The notes below the pieces were generated by a model, which was given only the letters and a program-made list of their open reading frames with translations, did no database searches and had not been told where the DNA came from. The position numbers and the translations under genes were made by a program. A stretch of DNA of 8,638 nucleotides, taken from contig JBIOTQ010000030.1 in NCBI GenBank assembly GCA_044866075.1, positions 1 to 8,638 on the forward strand, given 5' to 3'. Shown here in pieces: positions 1 through 6,669 of this stretch; positions within the stretch are counted from its first letter, which is position 1; the number at the start of each line of letters is the position of its first letter. This DNA comes from JBASRP01 sp044866075. GTDB taxonomy: Bacteria > Actinomycetota > AC-67.

Positions 1-60
1 GCCGTCCGGCGTGGGGAAATGGACCTTCAGGTCGCGAACTTCGAGAACGGCCTCAGCCAC
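1..60 (-). CDS. ABC transporter ATP-binding protein, DppD/OppD-type (N-terminal 20 codons only)
   Basis: Only the start of this gene is in the window. It begins with GTG at 60-58 and is open to the left edge, reading (M)AEAVLEVRDLKVHFPTPDG. The pattern 'LEVRDLKVHF.T..G' is the usual first beta strand of DppD/OppD-type nucleotide-binding subunits. The Walker A motif would lie just beyond the edge. A GAGGGA ribosome binding site (minus strand, 71-66) lies 5 nt before the start. The gene follows the DppB-type permease stop codon by 33 bp on the same strand, so it belongs to that operon. The expected role is ATP hydrolysis on the cytoplasmic face to power the importer. With 20 residues the assignment rests as much on context as on sequence. 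Confidence 0.82.
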   Translation of the reverse strand, partial: MAEAVLEVRDLKVHFPTPDG

Positions 61-93
61 GCGGATCCCTCGCGATATCGGTCGCGGCCCGGC

Positions 94-1059
94 TCACGCG
101 TATCTCACGCGGGGGTCGAGGTACGCGTACACGATGTCGACGATCAGGTTCATCACGGTGATGCCGAGAGCCGCGAACACGACGACGGCCAGCACGACCG
201 GGAGGTCGTCCCGGAAGACGGCCTGCACCGTGTAGTTGCCGAGCCCCGGCAGATTGAAAATGCGCTCGGTCACGATCGCCCCGCCGATCAGCTGTCCGAA
301 GTCCAGGCCGAACATCGTCACGACGGGCGTGAGGCTCGATCGGAGTCCGTGTTTCATCACGACCTGCCCCTCGGGCAAGCCTTTCGCCCGCGCGGTCCGG
401 ATGTAGTCCTCGCTCATCGTCTCGATCATGTTGCCGCGCACCATGCGCGCGTAGAACGCGGCGAACAGTAACGCGAGCACGCACCACGGCATCAAGAAGT
501 GGGTGAACCACTGGAACGGACTCTGGTTTAACGGGACGTATCCGGTTCCCGGCGCCCACTTGAGCTTGTACGAGAAGACGTAGAGCGACAGGAGGCCGAG
601 CCAAAAGACCGGCGTGGAGACGCCGATGAGGGCGAAGCCCATGGTGGCGCGGTCGAACACGGTGCGCCGCTTGAGGGCCGAGAGGATCCCGACGGGGATC
701 CCGACGATCAGCCAGACGACGGCCGCGCCCATCGCGAGCTGGAGAGTCACCCATACCCTCTGGAAGATCACGGAGCGGATCGGCGTCCTCGTGCTGAACG
801 AGAAACCGAACCCCGGCCAGCCGTACTCGTCGCCGAGGAACAGGTTGCGGACGAAGCGTCCGTACTGGATGAAGATCGACCGGTCGAGCCCGAGCTGCTT
901 CCGGATGGCCGCGAGTGTCGCCGGCGTGGGCTGGCGGCCCGCGAACGTCACGGCCGGGTCTCCCGGGGGGAGGACGTAGAAAACGAGGAAGGCGAAGAGC
1001 GTGATGACGATGACGATGACGACGACCCAGAGGAGCCTTCGGATTATGTATGCCCCCAT
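94..1059 (-). CDS. ABC transporter permease, DppB/OppB type
   Basis: This 321-residue inner-membrane subunit forms half of the translocation channel of a peptide/nickel-class ABC importer. The N-terminus MGAYIIRRLLWVVVIVIVIT is the typical DppB/GsiC opening and contains the first membrane helix (about 9-30), followed by the family signature 'LPPGDPA' (30-36). Further hydrophobic segments lie near 104-127, 139-163, 187-205, 250-264 and 288-313. The cytoplasmic EAA loop that docks the ATPase is at about 218-246 (DYIRTARAKGLPEGQVVMKHGLRS..). Length is normal for the family. The ATG at 1059-1057 is preceded by GGAGG (1071-1067) with 7-nt spacing, which fixes the start. It lies 96 bp downstream of the binding-protein stop codon, across a strong stem-loop, and 33 bp upstream of the ATPase gene. 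The substrate cannot be inferred from a permease of this family. Confidence 0.95.
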   Translation of the reverse strand: MGAYIIRRLLWVVVIVIVITLFAFLVFYVLPPGDPAVTFAGRQPTPATLAAIRKQLGLDRSIFIQYGRFVRNLFLGDEYGWPGFGFSFSTRTPIRSVIFQRVWVTLQLAMGAAVVWLIVGIPVGILSALKRRTVFDRATMGFALIGVSTPVFWLGLLSLYVFSYKLKWAPGTGYVPLNQSPFQWFTHFLMPWCVLALLFAAFYARMVRGNMIETMSEDYIRTARAKGLPEGQVVMKHGLRSSLTPVVTMFGLDFGQLIGGAIVTERIFNLPGLGNYTVQAVFRDDLPVVLAVVVFAALGITVMNLIVDIVYAYLDPRVRYA

Positions 1060-1103
1060 GGCTCGGCCTCCGGACGTCCCCCGTGTTGCCCCTATGTTGC
1101 AGG

Positions 1104-1139
1104 GAGGATGAGCCGCCCGTCTAGGGGCGGCTCATCCTC
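1104..1139 (-). promoter_or_regulatory. Strong intercistronic stem-loop after the substrate-binding protein gene
   Basis: A perfect 15-bp inverted repeat (1104-1118 GAGGATGAGCCGCCC against 1125-1139) encloses a 6-nt loop. On the minus-strand transcript it forms 17 nt after the binding-protein stop codon and about 44 nt before the next start codon. No U-run follows it on that strand (the next bases are CCTGCAACATAGG), so it is not a classic Rho-independent terminator. In solute-binding-protein operons such hairpins commonly protect the 3' end of the binding-protein mRNA or cause partial termination, giving more binding protein than membrane subunits. That function is inferred here; the stem itself is directly visible. 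Confidence 0.75.
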
Positions 1140-1155
1140 ACCTGCGTTGCTTCTC

Positions 1156-3018
1156 CTATCCCTGGACCTGCTTCGACGTGTCGACCGCGACGTGGGTGAA
1201 AGCGATCTCAGCCGAACCGCCCTGGTCGTACTCGAACGTCGTCACGGCGTCGCTGACCAGAGTGATGTTGGTCGCCCAGAGATACGGGATCCAGGGGACC
1301 ATCTCGTTCATCGTCTTCTGGTCGAGCGCGGCCCAGCAGTCGTTGCGCGTGTCGCCGACCTTCGCCTGGCACTCCTTGATCCCCGCGTCGGCGCTGGGAA
1401 TACCACCGCTCGGGAACGGGATCTTTATCTTCGTTGCCTGAGCCTTGGTCAGACCCAGGAAGGCGAAGTTCTGCGTCGCCTGCGGGTTGATGGCGGCACT
1501 CGAGAGCAGCGGCGTGTAGAAGGTTCCCGCATCCGGGAAGTCCTTGCCCCAGCCGCCTCCCGATCCGATCGGTGGTGTCGCCGTCGGGACCTGGACCGCC
1601 TTGTAGTAGCTGTCGACCGTCTTGGTCTTCAGCGTGATCCCGATCTTCGCGAGGCTGTTCTCGACGATCGTCGCGATGTTCGGGTAGGGATCGGCACTGC
1701 GCGTGATGTGCAGGACGTTCTTGCACGCGGCCACGCTGCAGATCCCATCCCCGTCGGGATCGTACTTCTTCGACTTCTTCATCTCCGCCTTCGCGGCGTC
1801 GAGGTTGCCGCGGTGGTCGGGCGAGGCGTACGGGTCGAACTCGCCCGCCTTCAACCGGCCGCCGAGAACGTCGGGCGGGATGATGTGCTCGGCCGGGATC
1901 CCGGCGTACTTGCCGCCGCGGGCCTGAACGAGCGCCTTCTTGTCCATGATGAAGTTCGCCGCCTTGCGGACGTTGATGTCGTCGAACGGCGGCAGGTTCA
2001 TCGCCAGCGAGAGGTACCAGGTGCGGTCGCCCGGATCGACGTGGATGTTGTCCCTCACCGTCGGGTCCGTGTCGGCCTTGTTCAGCGTCGTCGCGGACAC
2101 CGTCACCTCGGCGTCGTCGACCTGGTTGGCGAGAACCTTCTGCTCGATGTCGTTCAGGTTCGTGTTGAGCGTCATCTCGATACCTTCGACGTTGTTCGTC
2201 CGCATTTCCGGGGTGTCGGTGCTGGCCTCGTACTTCGGGTTCCGGACGAGCTTGGTGAACTGCGTCGGGTCGTGGCCCTCGGGTTTCGTCGCCTTCATCT
2301 TGTCGCAGCTCGAGGCGTCCATCTTGTCCATGCCCTTGATCATGTACGGGCCGGTGCTGACCTGATAGCTGCCGTACTCTCCAGCCTTCGTGAAGCACTT
2401 GGCGACCTCTTCGGGGATCGGTGCGCCGACCGGCAGCGCCATCCGGTAGCGGAAGTCACCGGTTGGCTCGGTCACCTTGAAGACGATCGTTTTGTCGTCG
2501 GGCGTCGTGATGCCAGAGACTGTCTTCGCCTTTCCCTCGGTCACCGCGGTGAATCCCTCGATCGCGGCGAAGTAGGTCGGCCCCGGACCCGACGCGCTGA
2601 GGTCGAGGTTGCCCGCCCGGGCGATCGCGAACGCGATGTCCTTCGTCGTCACGGCGCGATTCAGCGGCGGCCCGAAGCTGACGTCCTTGATCTTGAACGT
2701 CCACGTGAGGCCGTCCGCGGAGACCTGTCCGAGATCGGTCGCGAGATCCGGCTTGAGCTCGTCGCCGCCCTTGGCCGCGCTCTTGTGGTTGTAGCCGAGG
2801 AGCGGCCGGTGCATCGCGTAGAACCAGTCCCACGCCCAGCCGAGATACTCACCCGTGGGGTCGAGGTCGGCGTCCCAGAGGATCTGGTCCGTCTGGATGC
2901 GGAAGATGCCGCCCTTCTTCGTCTCGGCCTTCTCGCCGCCTCCGCCCCCGCACGCCGCGGCGATGAGCGTCAGGGCCGCCAGCAGCGCGAGGAATACCAC
3001 CAATCTTTTCTTTGCCAC
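1156..3018 (-). CDS. ABC transporter substrate-binding lipoprotein, peptide/nickel family 5 (SBP_bac_5)
   Basis: This 620-residue protein captures the solute outside the membrane for the importer encoded around it. The signal peptide has basic residues (AKKR), a hydrophobic core (about 6-20) and a lipobox ending LIAAAC, so Cys23 should be lipidated and followed by a flexible Gly run. Family 5 traits include 'RPLLGYN' (71-77), 'KPDLATDLGQVSADGLTWTFKIKD' spread over about 89-112, 'STGPYMI' (221-227), 'NVRKAANFIMDKKAL' (349-363) and 'WGKDFPDAGTFYTPLL' (490-505). It is somewhat longer than many family members. Six further Cys form three local pairs (208/238, 427/432, 550/561), and a DPDGDG segment (420-425) resembles a calcium loop. 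The GTG start at 3018-3016 follows AAGGGGGG (3030-3023), and the signal peptide begins immediately, supporting this start. A hairpin precedes the RBS and another follows the stop codon. The ligand is unknown; oligopeptides are the default family guess. Confidence 0.95.
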   Translation of the reverse strand: MAKKRLVVFLALLAALTLIAAACGGGGGEKAETKKGGIFRIQTDQILWDADLDPTGEYLGWAWDWFYAMHRPLLGYNHKSAAKGGDELKPDLATDLGQVSADGLTWTFKIKDVSFGPPLNRAVTTKDIAFAIARAGNLDLSASGPGPTYFAAIEGFTAVTEGKAKTVSGITTPDDKTIVFKVTEPTGDFRYRMALPVGAPIPEEVAKCFTKAGEYGSYQVSTGPYMIKGMDKMDASSCDKMKATKPEGHDPTQFTKLVRNPKYEASTDTPEMRTNNVEGIEMTLNTNLNDIEQKVLANQVDDAEVTVSATTLNKADTDPTVRDNIHVDPGDRTWYLSLAMNLPPFDDINVRKAANFIMDKKALVQARGGKYAGIPAEHIIPPDVLGGRLKAGEFDPYASPDHRGNLDAAKAEMKKSKKYDPDGDGICSVAACKNVLHITRSADPYPNIATIVENSLAKIGITLKTKTVDSYYKAVQVPTATPPIGSGGGWGKDFPDAGTFYTPLLSSAAINPQATQNFAFLGLTKAQATKIKIPFPSGGIPSADAGIKECQAKVGDTRNDCWAALDQKTMNEMVPWIPYLWATNITLVSDAVTTFEYDQGGSAEIAFTHVAVDTSKQVQG

Positions 3019-3034
3019 GTTGCCCCCCTTCTCC

Positions 3035-3054
3035 GGACCGCGTCTTTGCGGTCC
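3035..3054 (-). promoter_or_regulatory. Stem-loop next to the binding-protein ribosome binding site
   Basis: An inverted repeat GGACCGC (3035-3041) and GCGGTCC (3048-3054) with a 6-nt loop lies in the 103-bp gap between the DppC-type permease and the binding-protein gene. On the minus-strand mRNA the stem ends 4 nt before the purine-rich AAGGGGGG ribosome binding site. It may stabilise the 5' end of a processed binding-protein message or tune initiation. No U-run follows, so it is unlikely to be a terminator. The stem is visible; the function is inferred. Confidence 0.5.
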
Positions 3055-3075
3055 CTTCGTGCGATCTCTCGATGG

Positions 3076-3105
3076 AACCTAGCTGCCGCGCAAGGTTAGC
3101 GTCAC
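3076..3105 (-). promoter_or_regulatory. Weak candidate internal promoter for the binding-protein gene
   Basis: On the minus strand GTGACG (3105-3100) and TAGGTT (3081-3076) are separated by 18 nt and resemble relaxed -35/-10 elements (TTGACN and TANNNT) of high-GC bacteria. A transcript would start near 3069 and include the stem-loop at 3054-3035. Matches this poor occur often by chance, so this is a suggestion only. Confidence 0.2.
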
Positions 3106-3121
3106 CGCCCCTCCGTGTCCG

Positions 3122-4093
3122 TCATGCTCGAGATGTCTTCGGATCGAGGGCGTCGCGCAAGCCGTCGCCCAGAAGGTTGAACGCGAGCGTCGTCGCGAGG
3201 AGGAAGAGTCCGGGGAAGATCATCAGCCACGGGCGGATCTCGTAGTACTGCGTCGCATCGGAGATCATCCGGCCCCACGACGGGGTGCTCGGCGGGATGC
3301 CGAGGCCGAGGAACGACAGGTACGCCTCGAACAGAACGTTGGCCGGGATGGTCAGCGTGGCGTAGACGATGATCGGGCCGATGAGGTTCGGCAGGATCTC
3401 GCGGAAGATGATTCGGCGGTTGCTGGCGCCGAGCGAGCGGCTCGCTTCGACGAACTCGCGTTGCGCGATCGAAAGCGTTTGCCCGCGCATGATGCGCGCG
3501 ATGTACGGCCAGCTGAAGAACGCGATGATGAACACCACCAAGGGCAGGCCCGGCTGGATGAAGCCGGCGCATCCCTTGATCCCGCACGCCGCGGCGAGTC
3601 CGATCGCGAAAATCAGAAGGGGCATCGACAGGATCACGTCGATGACACGCGAGACGGCGGTGTCGACCCAGCCGCGGAAGTAGCCGGCGCAGATCCCGAG
3701 GGTGACACCCAGCGTCAACGCGATCCCGCCGGCAAGGACCGCCGAGGTCAGCGACGTGCGCGTTCCGTAGATGACGCGCACGAAGACGTCGCGACCGACG
3801 AGATCGTTGCCGAACAAGAAATCGCCGCTCGGCCCCGGAGGCAAGCCGATGTCGCTCAACTTGTCCAGGAAAACTTCGTTCGGTCCGTGCCCGACGAGTT
3901 TGGCGGCGAGGGGCGCGAGCAGCGCGAGGAGGACGAGGAAGAGCACGAAGACGGCGCCGGCGATCGCCACTTTGTCCTTGCGGAAACGGATCCAGAAGAG
4001 CTGCCAGGGGCTTCGGCCTTCGACCTCGCCTTCGAGGCCGACCACGTCCGGGGCGGGCGCGGGCGCGAGAAGGGTGGGATCAGTAGTGGCCAC
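3122..4093 (-). CDS. ABC transporter permease, DppC/OppC type
   Basis: This 323-residue inner-membrane subunit is the second half of the importer channel and the first gene of the operon. It has a cytoplasmic N-terminal tail rich in Ala and Pro, then an OppC_N-like segment ('SPWQLFWIRFRKDKVAIAGA', 28-47) leading into the first membrane helix (about 43-66). The DppC hallmark 'FLFGNDLVGRDVFVRVIYGTRTSL' pattern is at 92-115. Later helices lie near 117-138, 150-170, 183-200, 240-262 and 289-308. The EAA loop that contacts the ATPase is at about 213-241 (EFVEASRSLGASNRRIIFRE..). Length is slightly above the usual 280-310 because of the N-terminal tail. The GTG at 4093-4091 is preceded by a modest AGGG site (4103-4100, 6-nt spacing), and the frame gives a typical N-terminus. 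It ends 103 bp before the binding-protein gene. Confidence 0.95.
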   Translation of the reverse strand: MATTDPTLLAPAPAPDVVGLEGEVEGRSPWQLFWIRFRKDKVAIAGAVFVLFLVLLALLAPLAAKLVGHGPNEVFLDKLSDIGLPPGPSGDFLFGNDLVGRDVFVRVIYGTRTSLTSAVLAGGIALTLGVTLGICAGYFRGWVDTAVSRVIDVILSMPLLIFAIGLAAACGIKGCAGFIQPGLPLVVFIIAFFSWPYIARIMRGQTLSIAQREFVEASRSLGASNRRIIFREILPNLIGPIIVYATLTIPANVLFEAYLSFLGLGIPPSTPSWGRMISDATQYYEIRPWLMIFPGLFLLATTLAFNLLGDGLRDALDPKTSRA

Positions 4094-4139
4094 GTACGTC
4101 CCTAGGCTCGGCCGCGAATGGCCTGATCACGGGCGGCAT

Positions 4140-4167
4140 CCTATACACGGCAAAAACGGCCTGGCAA
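4140..4167 (-). promoter_or_regulatory. Candidate sigma70-type promoter of the ABC transporter operon
   Basis: On the minus strand TTGCCA (4167-4162) and TATAGG (4145-4140) are separated by 16 nt. They match TTGACA at five of six bases and TATAAT at four of six. A start near 4133 would give a leader of about 40 nt before the GTG at 4093, a plausible length. It is the best promoter-like match I found upstream of the operon, but the call is by eye only. Confidence 0.45.
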
Positions 4168-4297
4168 GGATTCGCAGGCCCATCCGCTGAGGTCAGAGCG
4201 CTGTTCTGCGGCGTGCGCACACCACGGGCGTACCGGAACCTCCGCCCCTCCTTCACTCAGGGTTTACGTTCGATTCAGCATCCGGGATTGAACCGCC

Positions 4298-4397
4298 GCA
4301 GCGACGAGCGCCGTATCCAGACGCGCCGGCCGATATGCGTCGCTGCGAACTGCGACGCTTGCCCGGATGGGCGGCGTGTGGGCTTTGCGTCGCAGCG
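4298..4397. repeat. Cluster of four CGTCGCWG repeats upstream of the MoxR gene (possible operator)
   Basis: Four copies of the core CGTCGC(A/T)G lie within 100 bp: minus strand at 4306-4298 (CGTCGCTGC), plus at 4337-4347 (GCGTCGCTGCG), minus at 4358-4350 (GCGTCGCAG) and plus at 4387-4397 (GCGTCGCAGCG). The second and third form an inverted repeat, GCGTCGC-N8-GCGACGC. The two plus copies extend to a 15-nt direct repeat TGCGTCGCWGCGWAC (4336-4350 and 4386-4400) with two differences, exactly 50 nt apart. The last copy abuts the candidate -10 box. A regulator-binding array is one reading. Shorter pieces of the motif are common in this GC-rich DNA, so chance is not excluded. Confidence 0.4.
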
Positions 4398-4403
4398 TAC
4401 AAT
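4398..4403 (+). promoter_or_regulatory. Candidate -10 box of the MoxR operon
   Basis: TACAAT matches TATAAT at five of six bases and stands out in very GC-rich sequence. Transcription would start near 4410, giving a leader of roughly 20 nt with the ribosome binding site at 4421-4425. No good -35 hexamer lies at 16-18 nt upstream, so the promoter may depend on an activator or be a chance match. Confidence 0.35.
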
Positions 4404-4431
4404 GACCGCCTGATCGCCCGGGAGGAACCTC

Positions 4432-5400
4432 GTGCCGCCACGGAAAAGCGGACGCGCTAACGGCGACCTCGCCTCGTCCTTCGATCGCATCCGTACGACG
4501 ATCGAACAGGTCATCCAGGGCAAGAGCGAGCAGATTAGACTCGCGCTCGTGTGCATGCTGGCCGAGGGACACCTTCTCATCGAGGACGTTCCGGGCGTCG
4601 GCAAGACCCTCCTCGCCAAGTCCATCGCCAAGACGATGGGGTGTTCCTGGGGACGCATCCAGTTCACGCCCGATCTGCTTCCGACGGACATCACGGGCGT
4701 CAACGTGTTCGATCAGGAGCACGGAGACTTCGAGTTCCGACAGGGCGCCGTGTTCGCCAACGTCGTGCTCGGCGACGAGGTGAACCGCGCGTCACCGAAG
4801 ACGCAGTCGGCTCTGCTCGAGGCGATGGAAGAGCGGCAGGTGACGGTCGACGGCGTGACGCATCCGCTGCCCGAACCTTTCCTTGTGATCGCCACCCAGA
4901 ACCCGGTCGAGCATGAGGGGACCTATCCACTGCCGGTCGCGCAGCTCGACCGTTTCCTGATGCGCCTGTCGATCGGATACCCGAGCGCGGCGTCGGAGAT
5001 CGAGGTGTTGCACCGGCACGGGAAGCACTCCGCTCTCGACGAGATCGACGCGGTGACGAACGCGCGCACGATCCTGGCGATGATCGAAGCGACGCGTCAG
5101 GTGCACGTCGCCGAGACGCTGAACAACTACATCGTCGAGCTGGTGAGCGCGACGCGCGAGACGTCGGAGCTCGCGCTCGGCGCGAGCCCGCGCGCGTCGC
5201 TCGCGCTCCTGCGCGCGTCACGCGCCTTCGCCGCGTCGGAGGGCCGCGACTACGTGATCCCGGACGACGTGAAGGCACTGGCGGGATCCGTCCTCGCGCA
5301 TCGTCTCTTCGTGGCGCCGGAGGCGGAGATGAGCGGCCGGTCGGCGCTCGATGTGATCGAGGATCTCGTTTCCTCGGTCGCCGTCCCCATCCGGGGGTAG
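4432..5400 (+). CDS. moxR: MoxR-family AAA+ ATPase
   Basis: This 322-residue cytoplasmic ATPase belongs to the MoxR group (AAA_3 core with a C-terminal lid), which acts as a chaperone-like remodeller for partner protein complexes. The Walker A motif is EDVPGVGKT (51-59) and Walker B is VVLGDEVNRA (111-120, Asp115-Glu116), followed by the family signature PKTQSALLEAMEERQVTVDG (122-141). Sensor 1 is ATQNPVE (154-160, Asn157), the arginine finger lies in QLDRF (171-175, Arg174) and sensor 2 is GASPRA (250-255, Arg254). All key residues are intact and length is typical. GTG at 4432 follows GGAGG (4421-4425) at 6-nt spacing, which supports the start. It is first in an operon with DUF58 and transglutaminase genes; its TAG stop is 3 bp before the next start, implying coupled translation. 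The physiological target is unknown. Confidence 0.95.
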   Translation: MPPRKSGRANGDLASSFDRIRTTIEQVIQGKSEQIRLALVCMLAEGHLLIEDVPGVGKTLLAKSIAKTMGCSWGRIQFTPDLLPTDITGVNVFDQEHGDFEFRQGAVFANVVLGDEVNRASPKTQSALLEAMEERQVTVDGVTHPLPEPFLVIATQNPVEHEGTYPLPVAQLDRFLMRLSIGYPSAASEIEVLHRHGKHSALDEIDAVTNARTILAMIEATRQVHVAETLNNYIVELVSATRETSELALGASPRASLALLRASRAFAASEGRDYVIPDDVKALAGSVLAHRLFVAPEAEMSGRSALDVIEDLVSSVAVPIRG

Positions 5401-5403
5401 GCC

Positions 5404-6669
5404 GTGCCGACCCGGCGTGGGCGAGCGCTCCTCGTCGGGGCGTTGGGTCTCTACGCCGTCGCGCGCATCCTGTCCGTCGACGAACTCTTCTCCGTCGCGG
5501 CGGCCTCCTCGATCCTGCCGGCGCTCGCGATGATCGCCGTGCGGTGGGCGCGGTACCGGCTCGGGTTCTCGCGGACCGTCGAGCCACGCCGCCTCTTCCC
5601 CGGCGCGCGCCTCGCCGTCCGCTTCAGCGTCCGCAACCTCGGCCACCTGCCGAGCCCGCCGCTCCTGTTGACCGATCAGGCCGCGCCGTCTCTCGGTGGG
5701 CCGGGCCGCTTCTCCCTGGCGTCCTTGAAGCCGCAACATCGCGAGACGATCGTCGTCGAGCGCCGCCCCACGTTGCGCGGCCGCTACCCGGTCGGGCCGC
5801 TCACCGCACGGCTCGTCGATCCGTTCGGATTGGCGGAGGTGAGCGCGACGCTCGCGCCCGCCGAGGACGTCCTCGTGTTTCCGCGTGTCGAACAGCTCGG
5901 ACCGGGCGGGCCGCCGGCCGACCGAGCCGGGAGCGGACCGTCGGCGATCTACCGGCTCGCGCCGGCCGGCGACGAGTTCTACGCGGTGCGCGAGTACGAG
6001 TCCGGCGACGACCTCCGCAAGATCCATTGGCGCTCCGTCGCGCGCACCGGCCAGCTGATGATCCGGCAGGACGAAGCGCGCTTCTATCCTCGCGCAACCC
6101 TTCTCCTCGACGCGCGGGCCGGCGCGCACCGCGGTTCCGGCGCCGACGCGAGTCTCGAATGGGCCGTCTCGGCCGCGGCGTCGACACTCTGGCACCTCGG
6201 ACATCAAGGCTTCGCGTTGCGCTTGGCGACCGACGAGCGCGATCCGACCTCGTCCCGCTCGGGACAGCTGGGAACGGAGTCTCTCCTCGAGGCCCTGGCG
6301 GTCCTGCGCCCGACCGCGACGCGGTCGCTGATGCCGGCCGCGCGCCGGCTCGCCCGCCGACCGGGTGCCGAGGGGGCGCTCATCGCGATCATCACGCTGC
6401 CGACGCCGGACGAAGTCACCGCGATCGCCGCCCTGCGCAGGTTGTACCGGTGGGCCGGCGTCGTGATCGTCGACGTCGATTCTTTCGATTCGGTGGTCCC
6501 CCGCACGCGGGCCGAGACGGATCAGCGTCTCGCCGCGGCGGAGGCGACCCTGTTGCGTGCCGGCTGGCGGGTTCGCTCTTCCGGCGCGAAGGACCGGTTC
6601 CGTGACGTATGGCAGAACCTGATCGCCGTCGCACCGTTCCGTCAGAGCTCGGTGTCGCGGCACTCGTAA
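5404..6669 (+). CDS. DUF58 domain-containing membrane-anchored protein
   Basis: This 421-residue protein is the usual partner of MoxR ATPases. Two hydrophobic segments at the N-terminus (about 8-24 and 29-47) form a membrane hairpin. A beta-rich part follows, with the common segment 'RRPTLRGRYPVGPLTARLVDPFGLAE' spread over 120-145. The DUF58 signature is at about 196-222, with Gly201, Asp202-Asp203, Arg205, Ile207 and Trp209 in GDDLRKIHWRSVARTGQLMI (201-220). The C-terminal half begins a von Willebrand A-like fold at 'ATLLLDARAG' (231-240), but the metal-binding DxSxS pattern is not evident (DARAG). GTG at 5404 is 3 bp after the MoxR stop; the upstream site is only a weak GGGGGTAGG, suggesting coupled translation. 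The last 20 codons overlap the next gene. No enzymatic role is established; a scaffold or adaptor role is inferred. Confidence 0.93.
   Translation: MPTRRGRALLVGALGLYAVARILSVDELFSVAAASSILPALAMIAVRWARYRLGFSRTVEPRRLFPGARLAVRFSVRNLGHLPSPPLLLTDQAAPSLGGPGRFSLASLKPQHRETIVVERRPTLRGRYPVGPLTARLVDPFGLAEVSATLAPAEDVLVFPRVEQLGPGGPPADRAGSGPSAIYRLAPAGDEFYAVREYESGDDLRKIHWRSVARTGQLMIRQDEARFYPRATLLLDARAGAHRGSGADASLEWAVSAAASTLWHLGHQGFALRLATDERDPTSSRSGQLGTESLLEALAVLRPTATRSLMPAARRLARRPGAEGALIAIITLPTPDEVTAIAALRRLYRWAGVVIVDVDSFDSVVPRTRAETDQRLAAAEATLLRAGWRVRSSGAKDRFRDVWQNLIAVAPFRQSSVSRHS

Larger units (their letters stand above)
4094..4431. other. 338-bp divergent intergenic region
   Basis: This region separates the leftward ABC operon from the rightward MoxR operon. 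Near its left end is a candidate minus-strand promoter, and near its right end are a candidate -10 box and a GGAGGA ribosome binding site for the MoxR gene. Between about 4298 and 4397 there is a cluster of CGTCGCWG-type repeats in both orientations. From about 4168 to 4297 I see nothing recognisable. Short open frames here (for example 4213-4413 plus) have no ribosome binding site or family resemblance. Confidence 0.8.

Noticed and set aside
1104..1139. Reading the 15-bp hairpin as a Rho-independent terminator
   Set aside because: No run of T follows the stem on either strand, and co-directional permease and ATPase genes follow it, so complete termination is unlikely.
1108..3099. A 663-codon open frame on the plus strand, antisense to the substrate-binding protein gene
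   Set aside because: Its product is low in complexity, very rich in Arg, Val, Leu and Asp, and resembles no family. The opposite strand has a clear lipoprotein with a ribosome binding site. Long antisense frames are expected in GC-rich genes.
4282..4294. T-loop-like GGTTCAATCCCGG on the minus strand, suggestive of a tRNA
   Set aside because: The T stem pairs at only three positions, no matching acceptor stem flanks it, and no anticodon or D arm can be placed upstream.
4213..4441. Short open frames in the intergenic region (4213-4413 plus, 4253-4441 minus)
   Set aside because: No ribosome binding site, no family resemblance, irregular composition, and overlap with the promoter region of the MoxR gene.
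5401..5412. A possible separate ribosome binding site for the DUF58 gene
   Set aside because: The upstream GGGGGTAGG lies within the MoxR gene end and stop codon and is a poor match; translational coupling explains the start better.
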